The position numbers and the translations under genes were made by a program. Positions 23,097 through 29,870 of a stretch of 29,870 bases of DNA are shown here, piece after piece (positions within the stretch are counted from its first letter, which is position 1; every line of letters begins with the position of its first letter). The DNA is from an uncultured Megasphaera sp. Its GTDB lineage: Bacteria > Bacillota > Negativicutes > Veillonellales > Megasphaeraceae. The stretch covers positions 1-29,870 of the forward strand of contig NZ_UQBH01000030.1 in NCBI RefSeq assembly GCF_900539295.1, given 5' to 3'. The notes beneath the pieces are model-generated. The model was not told where the DNA came from, searched no databases, and saw only the letters and a list, made by a program, of their open reading frames with translations.

Positions 23097-24032
23097 ATGC
23101 CGATTAAAATTGCCGACGGGCTTGCCGCCAAAGAAAAACTGCACGACGAGGGGATTTTCACCATCGATAAGGGGCTGGCCCTCCATCAGGACATCCGGCC
23201 CCTGCACATCCTCATCCTCAACCTGATGCCTTTGAAGAAGCCGACAGAGCTGCAGCTGCTCCGCCTTCTCGGCGACTCGCCGCTCCAGGTCGAAGTCGAC
23301 TTCTGCCACACCGAAATGCATCAGAGCACCCATACCGATGCCTCGTACTTGGATGAAAATTACTACGTATTCGAGGACATCAAGGACCGATATTACGACG
23401 GCCTGATCATCACCGGGGCTCCGGTAGAACAGATGCCTTTTGAAGACGTCGACTATTGGCCGGAAATGAAGACCTATTTTGACTGGGCCGAGACCCATGC
23501 CTTTTCAACGCTCCTCTTCTGCTGGGGTGCTCAGGCCGGGCTCTACCACTACTACGGCATCGAAAAGCGGGATTTGCCGTCAAAACTCTTCGGTATCTTC
23601 GAATACCGACTGACCCAGAAGCATCACCCGCTCTTGAGGGGTTTCGATGACCGCTACTTCATTCCCCAGTCTCGTCACACGGCCATTGACGATATCGCCG
23701 TCTACAATACGGCGGAGCTGGAAATCTTATCCCGCTCCGCCGAAAACGGCATCAACATCATCGGCACGCCGAATCACCGCCGCTTCTTCGTCCTCGGCCA
23801 CTTCGAATACGACCGGCGGACCTTAGAAGAGGAATATATACGGGATAAGAAAAAAGGCCTGCCCATCGCCGTCCCCAAGGGCTACTACCCGGACGACAAC
23901 GATACGAAAGAACCGTATTTCACCTGGTGCAGCTATGCCCACCTCTTCTATCACAACTGGCTGAATATCGTCTATCAGGAAACGCCTTATGAATTAGAAT
24001 CGATTCAAAGCCTCGCTCTCTGCGGCCATTAA
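23097..24032 (+). CDS. metA: homoserine O-acetyltransferase, MetA type
   Basis: A 311-residue MetA acylating homoserine for methionine synthesis. Catalytic C142 lies in FCWGAQAGL, and GHFEYDRRTL holds the His-Glu partners. The segment GAPVEQMPFEDVDYW places Glu at residue 111. From published work on this family, Glu111 is linked with acetyl-CoA and Gly111 with succinyl-CoA use. Acetyl specificity is therefore favoured here, and it fits the O-acetylhomoserine sulfhydrylase upstream. Length is normal. The ATG follows GGGAGG. It shares the Met T-box transcript and ends at a strong two-way terminator. Confidence 0.95.
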   Translation: MPIKIADGLAAKEKLHDEGIFTIDKGLALHQDIRPLHILILNLMPLKKPTELQLLRLLGDSPLQVEVDFCHTEMHQSTHTDASYLDENYYVFEDIKDRYYDGLIITGAPVEQMPFEDVDYWPEMKTYFDWAETHAFSTLLFCWGAQAGLYHYYGIEKRDLPSKLFGIFEYRLTQKHHPLLRGFDDRYFIPQSRHTAIDDIAVYNTAELEILSRSAENGINIIGTPNHRRFFVLGHFEYDRRTLEEEYIRDKKKGLPIAVPKGYYPDDNDTKEPYFTWCSYAHLFYHNWLNIVYQETPYELESIQSLALCGH

Positions 24033-24037
24033 CAGAC

Positions 24038-24074
24038 AAAATCACCTCCCATTCTCGGAATGGGAGGTGATTTT
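24038..24074. terminator. bidirectional intrinsic terminator between metA and upp
   Basis: Perfect 17-base arms, AAAATCACCTCCCATTC (24038-24054) and its complement at 24058-24074, with a 3-base loop and A/T runs on both sides. It serves the convergent metA (plus) and upp (minus) genes. Confidence 0.95.
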
Positions 24075-24098
24075 TATATAGGCCGTAATAAAAGTCGC

Positions 24099-24722
24099 TT
24101 ATTTCGTACCGAAGATGCGGTCGCCGGCATCGCCGAGACCGGGCACGATATAGCCTTGGTCATTCAAGGTATCGTCGAGGGCTGCAACATAGATGCGAAC
24201 GTCAGGATGGTCGGCATTGACCTTCTGAACCCCCTGCGGAGCAGCTACTAAGCACATGAGCTTAATGTTCTTGATACCCTTTTCTTTGAGCAGCGTAATG
24301 GCTGCCGATGCACTGCCGCCGGTCGCCAGCATGGGATCGACGATGATGAAATCGCGGTTTTCTACGTCAGGCAGCTTGCAGTAATATTCAACCGGTTCCA
24401 GTGTCTGCGGATCGCGATACAGGCCGATATGACCGACCTTTGCCATGGGGATGAGGTTGAGCATGCCCTGAACCATACCCAGGCCGGCACGGAGAACGGG
24501 GACGATGCCCAGTTTTTTACCGCTGATCTGCTTGCCCGTCATGGAAGCGACCGGCGTTTCGATGGCTACATTTTCGAGAGGCAGATCCCGCGTGATTTCA
24601 TAGCCCATGAGCATGGTGATTTCTTCTAAGAGGTTGCGGAAATCTTTCGACCCCGTTTCTTTTTTGCGCATGAGCGTGATTTTATGCTGAATAAGCGGAT
24701 GATCCATTACTTGTACGTGCAT
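24099..24722 (-). CDS. upp: uracil phosphoribosyltransferase
   Basis: A 207-residue pyrimidine salvage enzyme joining uracil to PRPP to make UMP. VLRAGLGMVQGML (77-89) and the PRPP loop DPMLATGGSASAAI (129-142) are typical, as is the C-terminal YIVPGLGDAGDRIFGT uracil-binding end. Length is normal. The ATG at 24722 follows AAGGAG; an in-frame ATG at 24743 overlaps the rpiB end and is less likely. It lies 17 bases after rpiB, in one operon. Confidence 0.97.
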   Translation of the reverse strand: MHVQVMDHPLIQHKITLMRKKETGSKDFRNLLEEITMLMGYEITRDLPLENVAIETPVASMTGKQISGKKLGIVPVLRAGLGMVQGMLNLIPMAKVGHIGLYRDPQTLEPVEYYCKLPDVENRDFIIVDPMLATGGSASAAITLLKEKGIKNIKLMCLVAAPQGVQKVNADHPDVRIYVAALDDTLNDQGYIVPGLGDAGDRIFGTK

Positions 24723-24739
24723 GTGTGAATACTCCTTCC

Positions 24740-25180
24740 TCATTTATCCATGTCGGCAATTTTAGCAACGCGTTCAGCGTGACGGCCGCCGTCAAAGCCG
24801 GTGGACAGGAAAATACGAACGATTTCTCTGGCCAGGCCCGGTCCGATAACGCGGCCGCCCATGGTCAGAATGTTGGCGTCGTTATGGCGGCGGCAGTATT
24901 CTGCAGAAAACGTATCATGGCAGAGAGCCGCCCGGATACCGTGGACCTTATTGGCAGCAATGCTGATACCGATACCGGTGCCGCAAACGAGGATGCCCCG
25001 GTCAAAGGTACCGTCGGCAATGGCTTCAGCAACTTTTTTGGCAACGTCGGGATAATCGCAGCGATCGCCGCTCAAGGTGCCGTAGTCGGTAAATTCAATG
25101 CCTTCTTCTTTCAAATATTCTTTGATGTTTTCCTTCAGTTCAAATCCGCCGTGGTCGGCGCCAAGTACTAATTTCATCAT
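24740..25180 (-). CDS. rpiB: ribose 5-phosphate isomerase B
   Basis: A 146-residue RpiB (LacA/RpiB family) interconverting ribulose 5-phosphate and ribose 5-phosphate in the pentose phosphate pathway. GADHGGFELK (7-16) holds the substrate Asp-His pair. C66 in VCGTGIGISIAANK is the catalytic cysteine, and H98/H99 follow in YCRRHN. NILTMGGRVIG is conserved. Length is normal. The start is ATGATG, either codon possible (25180 or 25177), after GGGAGG. A weak promoter may lie at 25217-25222. It is followed by upp, which uses ribose phosphate as PRPP. Confidence 0.95.
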   Translation of the reverse strand: MMKLVLGADHGGFELKENIKEYLKEEGIEFTDYGTLSGDRCDYPDVAKKVAEAIADGTFDRGILVCGTGIGISIAANKVHGIRAALCHDTFSAEYCRRHNDANILTMGGRVIGPGLAREIVRIFLSTGFDGGRHAERVAKIADMDK

Positions 25181-25216
25181 TAGATCCTCCCCTGTATGCT
25201 GGTATAATTCAATTTT

Positions 25217-25222
25217 ATTATA
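25217..25222 (-). promoter_or_regulatory. possible -10 box for rpiB-upp
   Basis: TATAAT on the minus strand (25222-25217) in the 68-base gap after sua5. No good -35 box is seen. Confidence 0.35.
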
Positions 25223-25248
25223 CATCTTCCTGTCACTTCGGAAAAGCC

Positions 25249-26301
25249 TTAATCGACGACGATGACATGACCGCCGGCAGCTTTCTTCATACGGTTCATG
25301 ATAGCAAGGCCGAGCCCTTCATCATCGACGCCTTCTGCTAAGATGACATCGACGACGTCACTGTCAAAAGAGAGCAGACCTGTATAGAGCTGGTTGGCCA
25401 GGGCATCTTTATCGTCATGATGACCCCAGACGTACATATTTTTGTGCGGGAAATGGCTGCCCACTTCTTCACTGACTAAAAAGCCGACGGTCTTCCCTTC
25501 ACCCTTAAGCTCTTCGTACAGGGACTGGATTTTTTCCGTCACCTTATCGGTCGAGCCTACGACGACAGTCATCGGCGCCGACGGTGCATAATGACGGTAC
25601 TTCATACCCGGCGCCTTGGGAACGCCCTTGCCCGTCACTAACGTCGTATCCATCTCGACGATGGGGACGATTTCCTTCAGCATTTCGATGGTGACGCCGC
25701 CGGGACGAAGAATGGTAACCTTATCGTCGCCATTACATTCAACGATCGTCGATTCGACGCCGATGTGGCAGGGGCCGCCGTCGATGACCATATCGACACG
25801 TCCGTCCATGTCGTGCATGACTTCAGCTGCCGTCGTCGGACTGGGCCGGGTCGACAAGTTGGCACTGGGGCCGGCTACAGGAACACCGGCACAGCGCAGA
25901 AAAGCCCGGCAGATATCGTGATCGGGACAGCGAAGGGCTACCGTATCGAGGCCCCCTGTAGCTGCATCGGGAACGACGGCCTTTCGGGGCAGGACGATGG
26001 TCAAGGGACCGGGCCAGAAATAGTTCATCAATTTCTGAGCCGTCGGCGAGATGACCGCTGCCGCCTGAAGGGCGCCTTCTTCGTCGGGAACGGTCAAAAT
26101 CAAGGGATTATCGCTGGGACGCCCTTTCGCTTTATAGATGCTGCGGCAGGCATCGGCATCGAGGCCGTTGGCACCGATACCATACACCGTTTCCGTCGGA
26201 AAGACGACGAGGCCGCCGGCACGAATAATCCTTCCAGCTTCTTCAAGAATCTCTTTCTGTTGCTCTATATCCGTAATTTCTACAAGTTTCGTCTGCTTCA
26301 T
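25249..26301 (-). CDS. sua5: L-threonylcarbamoyladenylate synthase (Sua5)
   Basis: Makes threonylcarbamoyl-AMP from threonine, bicarbonate and ATP for the t6A base of tRNAs reading ANN codons. The 350-residue length shows the long Sua5 form with both a YrdC domain (about 15-200) and a C-terminal Sua5 domain (about 215-350). FPTETVYGIGANG (34-46) and KGRPSDNPL, with the K59/R61/S63/N65 motif, mark the active site; GPSANLSTRPSPT completes it. The start lies 6 bases after the prmC stop, with a modest AAAGAG site. Gene order matches the ywlC region of Bacillus. Confidence 0.95.
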   Translation of the reverse strand: MKQTKLVEITDIEQQKEILEEAGRIIRAGGLVVFPTETVYGIGANGLDADACRSIYKAKGRPSDNPLILTVPDEEGALQAAAVISPTAQKLMNYFWPGPLTIVLPRKAVVPDAATGGLDTVALRCPDHDICRAFLRCAGVPVAGPSANLSTRPSPTTAAEVMHDMDGRVDMVIDGGPCHIGVESTIVECNGDDKVTILRPGGVTIEMLKEIVPIVEMDTTLVTGKGVPKAPGMKYRHYAPSAPMTVVVGSTDKVTEKIQSLYEELKGEGKTVGFLVSEEVGSHFPHKNMYVWGHHDDKDALANQLYTGLLSFDSDVVDVILAEGVDDEGLGLAIMNRMKKAAGGHVIVVD

Positions 26302-26307
26302 TGTCTA

Positions 26308-27165
26308 CTACTCTTTTCTTGTAAATAACAGGACTCGGTCGATGCCGCCGTAATCTTTGACGGTCTGCTCATAGTCATAGGCACCGGTCTGACAGAAAAT
26401 ATCGATGACGTCAGGCCCTTGGCCGGCACCGATTTCGACGGCACAATGGCCGCCGCCTTTGACATAGGCCGGCGATTCAGCGGCCAGCCTGCGATAGATA
26501 GAAAGGCCGTCGTCGCCGCCGTATAAGGCAAGTTCCGGATCATGACGAACTTCAGGCTGAAGCTCGACCATATCCTTGGCCGTCAAATAAGGCGGATTCG
26601 ATACCAGCCAGTCGCAGGCCATGGACGGTACCTTAGCCAACAAGTCGCTTTCCATCCAGGTCACGCGTTCTTCCAAGCCTAAATGCCGGCCGTTTTCAGC
26701 AGCTACGGCCAAGGCCTTCGGAGATATATCGATGCCCATTCCCGTCGCTTCCGGCAAATAGGACAAGAGGCTGAGCAGGATGGCCCCGCTCCCCGTCCCG
26801 ACGTCGATGATGACCGGCGCCGTTCCCTTGGCAGCCACTGCAACCGTTTCGACGAGCATTTCCGTTTCCGGCCGCGGGATGAGCACATCCTGGCTGACCT
26901 TGAAGTCAAGACCCATAAAGGCCTTGGTTCCGAGAATATGGGCGACGGACAAGCGGCTGCCCCGCTTTTTCACCAGTTCCCGATAAGCCGCCAGTTCTTC
27001 ACCGTTCATGGGCTCATCGTAATGGGCATATAAATAAATCCGCTCTTTTTTTAAGACGTGGGCCAAAAGGATTTCCGCATCCAGGCGCGGTGAATCGATG
27101 CCTTTTTCTGCAAAGTACTGTTGAGTCCATTGCAGCAAGGCACCGATGGTCCAAATCTTATTCAT
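26308..27165 (-). CDS. prmC: peptide chain release factor N5-glutamine methyltransferase
   Basis: Methylates the glutamine of the GGQ loop of release factors using SAM. The 285-residue protein has an N-terminal helical domain (1-90) and a Rossmann methyltransferase domain with LIPRPETE, DVGTGSGAI (121-129) and the NPPY motif (190-193) that grips the target glutamine. Length is normal. The start overlaps the prfA stop by 8 bases, so translation is likely coupled to its own substrate's gene. Confidence 0.97.
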   Translation of the reverse strand: MNKIWTIGALLQWTQQYFAEKGIDSPRLDAEILLAHVLKKERIYLYAHYDEPMNGEELAAYRELVKKRGSRLSVAHILGTKAFMGLDFKVSQDVLIPRPETEMLVETVAVAAKGTAPVIIDVGTGSGAILLSLLSYLPEATGMGIDISPKALAVAAENGRHLGLEERVTWMESDLLAKVPSMACDWLVSNPPYLTAKDMVELQPEVRHDPELALYGGDDGLSIYRRLAAESPAYVKGGGHCAVEIGAGQGPDVIDIFCQTGAYDYEQTVKDYGGIDRVLLFTRKE

Positions 27166-28246
27166 TTTCGGCTTCTTTCATCAGTTCAGCCCGGCGGGTT
27201 TCAGCCAGAGCCTGAATAAATTCGTCGATGTCACCGTTTAAGATGTTATCGAGTTTGTACAGGGTCAGGTTGATGCGGTGGTCCGTTACCCGGCCCTGAG
27301 GGAAGTTATATGTACGAATTCGTTCACTGCGGTCGCCCGTACCGACCTGGCTGCGCCGTTCTTCCGTCAGTTCGGCGTCGGCCTTCTGCTGGGCCTGGTC
27401 GAGGAGGCGGGCTTTCAAGACACGGAGGGCTTTGGCGCGGTTTTCCAGCTGCGACCGTTCGTCCTGACATTCGACGACCATGCCCGTCGGAATGTGGGTC
27501 ATGCGGACAGCAGAACTCGTCTTGTTGACATGCTGACCGCCGGCACCGGAGGCACGGAAATAATCGACGCGGACGTCGTCCATATTGAGGTCGATTTCGA
27601 CGTCTTCTGCTTCCGGCAGAACGGCAACGGTCGCCGTCGACGTGTGGATACGGCCGCCGGCTTCGGTAACGGGAACGCGCTGGACGCGGTGGACGCCCGA
27701 TTCATATTTCAGCTTGCCAAAGACGCCGGATCCCTCGATAGAGAATACGACTTCTTTAAAGCCGCCCAATTCCGGTTCATTGGAGCTGATGATGCTCGTT
27801 TTCCAGCCGGGCTGCTTTTCGATATATTTCATATACATGCGGAACAAGTCACCGGCAAAGAGGGCTGCTTCGTCGCCGCCGGCACCGCCGCGGATTTCCA
27901 TGATGACGTTCTTGTCATCCCGCGGGTCCTTGGGCAGCATGAGGATGTGCAGCTGATCTTCAAGGTCGGCCTGTTCTTTTGTAAGACCGTTCATTTCTTC
28001 CTTAGCCATGGCGATGAGGTCATCATCACTGTCGGGATCGTTTAAGATTTCCTGATCCCCTTCAATCGTATTGGTAATGTCTTTATACTTGCGGAACGTT
28101 TCGACGAGGGGCATGAGCGACGCGTGTTCCTTCGTCAGTTTCTGCCATTCTTCCTGGCGGGCAATGACCGCAGGGTCGCTGATTTGCTGTTCCAGGTCGA
28201 TGAATTTATTCTCCACGGCCTGGACTTTATCCATAAATGAGCTCAT
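27158..28246 (-). CDS. prfA: peptide chain release factor 1
   Basis: RF1 reads UAA and UAG and triggers release of the finished chain. The 362-residue protein has the GGQ loop at 236-238 (GAGGQHVNK). The codon-reading PxT tripeptide is PVT at 192-194, inside RVQRVPVTEAGGRIHTS, which marks RF1 and not RF2. The N-terminal domain is a helical region of about 100 residues, and no frameshift site is present. The start ATG follows GGAGAG. It overlaps prmC by 8 bases and follows the DUF1385 gene by 10. Confidence 0.98.
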   Translation of the reverse strand: MSSFMDKVQAVENKFIDLEQQISDPAVIARQEEWQKLTKEHASLMPLVETFRKYKDITNTIEGDQEILNDPDSDDDLIAMAKEEMNGLTKEQADLEDQLHILMLPKDPRDDKNVIMEIRGGAGGDEAALFAGDLFRMYMKYIEKQPGWKTSIISSNEPELGGFKEVVFSIEGSGVFGKLKYESGVHRVQRVPVTEAGGRIHTSTATVAVLPEAEDVEIDLNMDDVRVDYFRASGAGGQHVNKTSSAVRMTHIPTGMVVECQDERSQLENRAKALRVLKARLLDQAQQKADAELTEERRSQVGTGDRSERIRTYNFPQGRVTDHRINLTLYKLDNILNGDIDEFIQALAETRRAELMKEAENE

Positions 28247-28256
28247 TATTCTCTCC

Positions 28257-29144
28257 TTACTTTATCTCGGTAACGTCGCCGTCGTCAGCTGGTTTTGCGG
28301 CCTTCATGGCTTCGATGGCAACTTCTATCTGGTCGGCGTGCGGTTCGCGGGTCGTCAGATATTGAAGCCAAAGACCCGGTCGGAATATGGTTTGAATGAC
28401 GGGATTGGTCGTGCGCCCGGCCAAGCGTATCATTTCATAACTGATACCGGCAACGACGGGCATGAGGATGATACGGGACAAGACGCGTTCGATGAAACTC
28501 GGCCAGCCTAAAAAGGCAAAGACGAAGATTGAAACGACCATGACGATGAGCAGAAAATTCGTGCCGCACCGCGGATGAAGGCGGGTATGGCGCATGACAT
28601 TTTCAACGGTCAGCTCTTCGCCTGATTCATAAGTCCAAATCGTCTTGTGCTCGGCTCCGTGATATTCAAAGACCCGGCGGATGTCTGCCGTCATGGAAAT
28701 GGCCTTTATATATAATAGAAATATAGCCAGGCGCAAAACCCCTTCGACGACGTTGAGCCGAAAGGCACTGTCCGTAACGCCGGGAATGAATTTAGCAGCA
28801 TATGTAGGGATGACCAGGAAAAAAACGATGGCCAAGAGAACGGAGACAGCCATGGTCAGGGCCATCTGCCAGTTCGACAGTTGTTCCTCTTCTTCACCGG
28901 CAGCCTGAGCCGAATAAGACAGGCTCTTCATGCCGTAGATCAGAGACTCGACCAAGGCAATGGTTCCCCGTAAAAAGGGTTTCTTCAGAATCGGGAATCG
29001 TTCGGAAATGGACCGAATGGCCTCTTTTTTTACCGTAATTTCACCGGACGGCGTCCGTACGGCCGTGACAATGGTATCGGGACTGCGCATCATAACCCCT
29101 TCGATGACAGCCTGACCGCCGACATAAATCTTCGGTTTCTTCAA
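28257..29144 (-). CDS. DUF1385 family membrane protein (YqhQ-like)
   Basis: A 295-residue membrane protein of DUF1385; the function of the family is not firmly known. The N-terminal IYVGGQAVIEGVMMRSPD and the central RVFEYHGAEHKTIWTYE plus HPRCGTNFLLI are the family's most conserved parts. About four hydrophobic segments follow the N-terminal soluble part. I place the start at TTG (29144), 7 bases after GGGAGG, giving LKKPKIYVGG; a longer ATG start at 29204 overlaps the hairpin region and lacks a site. It sits between rpmE and prfA, a position seen in many Firmicutes, and probably shares their transcript. Confidence 0.85.
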   Translation of the reverse strand: MKKPKIYVGGQAVIEGVMMRSPDTIVTAVRTPSGEITVKKEAIRSISERFPILKKPFLRGTIALVESLIYGMKSLSYSAQAAGEEEEQLSNWQMALTMAVSVLLAIVFFLVIPTYAAKFIPGVTDSAFRLNVVEGVLRLAIFLLYIKAISMTADIRRVFEYHGAEHKTIWTYESGEELTVENVMRHTRLHPRCGTNFLLIVMVVSIFVFAFLGWPSFIERVLSRIILMPVVAGISYEMIRLAGRTTNPVIQTIFRPGLWLQYLTTREPHADQIEVAIEAMKAAKPADDGDVTEIK

Positions 29145-29177
29145 AGCGCTACCTCCCTTTCTCCACATACAAATAGA

Positions 29178-29197
29178 GCAGAGCATTTCTGCTCTGC
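29178..29197 (-). terminator. hairpin between rpmE and the DUF1385 gene (weak terminator or processing site)
   Basis: Perfect GCAGAGCA/TGCTCTGC stem with a GAAA tetraloop on the minus strand. Downstream is TCTATTTG, a poor T-run, so it may stop only part of the transcription after rpmE. Confidence 0.55.
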
Positions 29198-29216
29198 TGC
29201 CCACTTGTACTGCTGC

Positions 29217-29429
29217 TTATTTAGCTGTTTTACCATAACGTTTATTGAACTGTTCGATACGGCCACGAGCCTGCTGAGCACGCTGCTGACCCGTAAAGAA
29301 CGGATGGCACTGAGAGCAAATTTCAACACGCAGTTCCGGTTTCGTAGAACCTGTTTCAAACGTATTGCCGCATGCGCAAGTTACCTTGGCATTCGTATAA
29401 TACTTCGGATGAATACCTTCTTTCACCAC
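29217..29429 (-). CDS. rpmE: 50S ribosomal protein L31, zinc-binding type
   Basis: A 70-residue L31 with the four zinc cysteines of the C+ type: C18, C20, C38 and C41 (TCACGN and ICSQCHPF). The sequence MKEGIHPKYY...FTGQQRAQQARGRIEQFNKRYGK is standard. It starts with GTG, and since two GTG codons follow one another either 29429 or 29426 could be used; the AGAGGTG site allows both. The C- type paralogue used under zinc starvation is not in this window. Confidence 0.95.
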   Translation of the reverse strand: MVKEGIHPKYYTNAKVTCACGNTFETGSTKPELRVEICSQCHPFFTGQQRAQQARGRIEQFNKRYGKTAK

Positions 29430-29473
29430 TTACACCTCTTTCTATATCAATCATTCAAAACCTATGCTAGAAT

Positions 29474-29502
29474 AGTTTATCACATCGAGCCTTGAAATGC
29501 AA
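29474..29502 (-). promoter_or_regulatory. promoter candidate for rpmE
   Basis: Minus-strand TTGCAT (29502-29497) and TAAACT (29479-29474), 17-base spacer, with TG before the -10 (TGATAAACT). Confidence 0.6.
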
Positions 29503-29778
29503 GGAAAATATCGACGGGTTCACGGGATTCCGTCACTTATCAGATACCGCAAAAGGAGACATCAACAACGAACGCCTCCTTCTTTATATACTATATTATA
29601 TCTTATTCTTAAAAGAGGTACCACCGGTCCCCTTATTAAATCTTCGGGCATGATAGAATCGGACACACCGTGCATAGTCAAAAAGCCCTGCAGGGCATGA
29701 TGCGGCAAAACAGTATGAGCGACGGTATCCATATGGGTAAAGAAAATGTTGGCCGAAAACACGCTTTTGATGAAGGAT
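29503..29778. other. intergenic stretch without a supported gene
   Basis: Between the rpmE promoter and the tRNA terminator. On the minus strand a 66-codon open frame (29762-29562) starts with GTG but lacks a ribosome binding site and matches no family I recognise. A TATAAT (near 29597) and a short AAGGAG/CTCCTT hairpin (about 29554-29580, minus) lie downstream of it, so a small transcript is possible but not supported. Confidence 0.4.
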
Positions 29779-29811
29779 AAAAAAAGACGACCACCTCCGT
29801 GATCGTCTTTT
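29779..29811 (-). terminator. intrinsic terminator after tRNA-Ser
   Basis: Minus-strand AAAAGACGATCAC and GTGGTCGTCTTTT arms with a short GGAG loop, then a run of T (29785-29779). Confidence 0.92.
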
Positions 29812-29817
29812 ATCTTA

Positions 29818-29870
29818 TGGCGGAGAGCGTGGGATTTGAACCCACGATAGAGCGTTCGCCCTATACATGA
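29818..29870 (-). tRNA. tRNA-Ser, 3' part (runs off the window)
   Basis: Minus strand. The encoded 3' end is GCTCTCC then G and CCA. The T arm is GTGGG-TTCAAAT-CCCAC. Before it is a 7-base-pair variable arm ATAGGGC/GCTCTAT, the long (type II) arm of Ser, Leu and Tyr tRNAs. G at the discriminator position favours serine over leucine (A). The anticodon lies outside the window, so the isoacceptor is not known. Confidence 0.88.

Overview
The window is ordinary chromosomal DNA of a Gram-positive-type bacterium. T-box leaders, strong Shine-Dalgarno sites, the order rpmE, DUF1385, prfA, prmC, sua5, rpiB, upp, and a moderately GC-rich codon use that favours GTC, GCC and ATC together suggest a Negativicute, Megasphaera- or Veillonella-like. 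That placement is inference. Nearly all the DNA is explained by housekeeping genes plus a little accessory material.

Layout. Positions 1-52 look like the end of an insertion sequence. trpS (minus) follows, with its own Trp T-box. A divergent, membrane-anchored metallophosphoesterase, a tiny DUF1858 protein and a flavin reductase run on the plus strand (1495-3866). A minus-strand block of amino-acid supply genes follows: sstT (Ser/Thr import), ileS with an Ile T-box, and an AGCS sodium:amino-acid symporter. A plus-strand set of HD hydrolase, Sir2 deacylase and flavodoxin-like Fe-S protein (10051-13406) is interrupted by a tnpB-only IS200/IS605-family element (about 11311-12821). Next on minus come an NAD(P)-binding SDR behind a palindromic operator and the probable operon Fe-ADH, U32 peptidase, mutS2. 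After these come the rplM-rpsI ribosomal operon and its leader. A Met T-box then controls a two-gene methionine operon (O-acetylhomoserine sulfhydrylase and metA). The right end is the translation and nucleotide cluster upp, rpiB, sua5, prmC, prfA, DUF1385, rpmE, and the 3' part of a tRNA-Ser.

How the genes work together. Three separate T-boxes sense uncharged tRNA-Trp, tRNA-Ile and tRNA-Met (specifiers UGG, AUC and AUG can be placed), and two sodium-coupled amino-acid importers lie beside ileS. MetA carries Glu111, the residue linked to acetyl-CoA use, which fits the O-acetylhomoserine sulfhydrylase encoded just upstream. prfA and prmC are release factor 1 and its glutamine methylase, and overlap by 8 bases.

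The most interesting locus is the tnpB element. It appears to sit exactly between the Shine-Dalgarno sequence and the ATG of the flavoprotein gene. Removing it on paper restores a well-spaced ribosome binding site, and the structured DNA after tnpB looks like an omega (guide) RNA whose guide would match the empty site. I did not find convincing evidence of a wholly new system.
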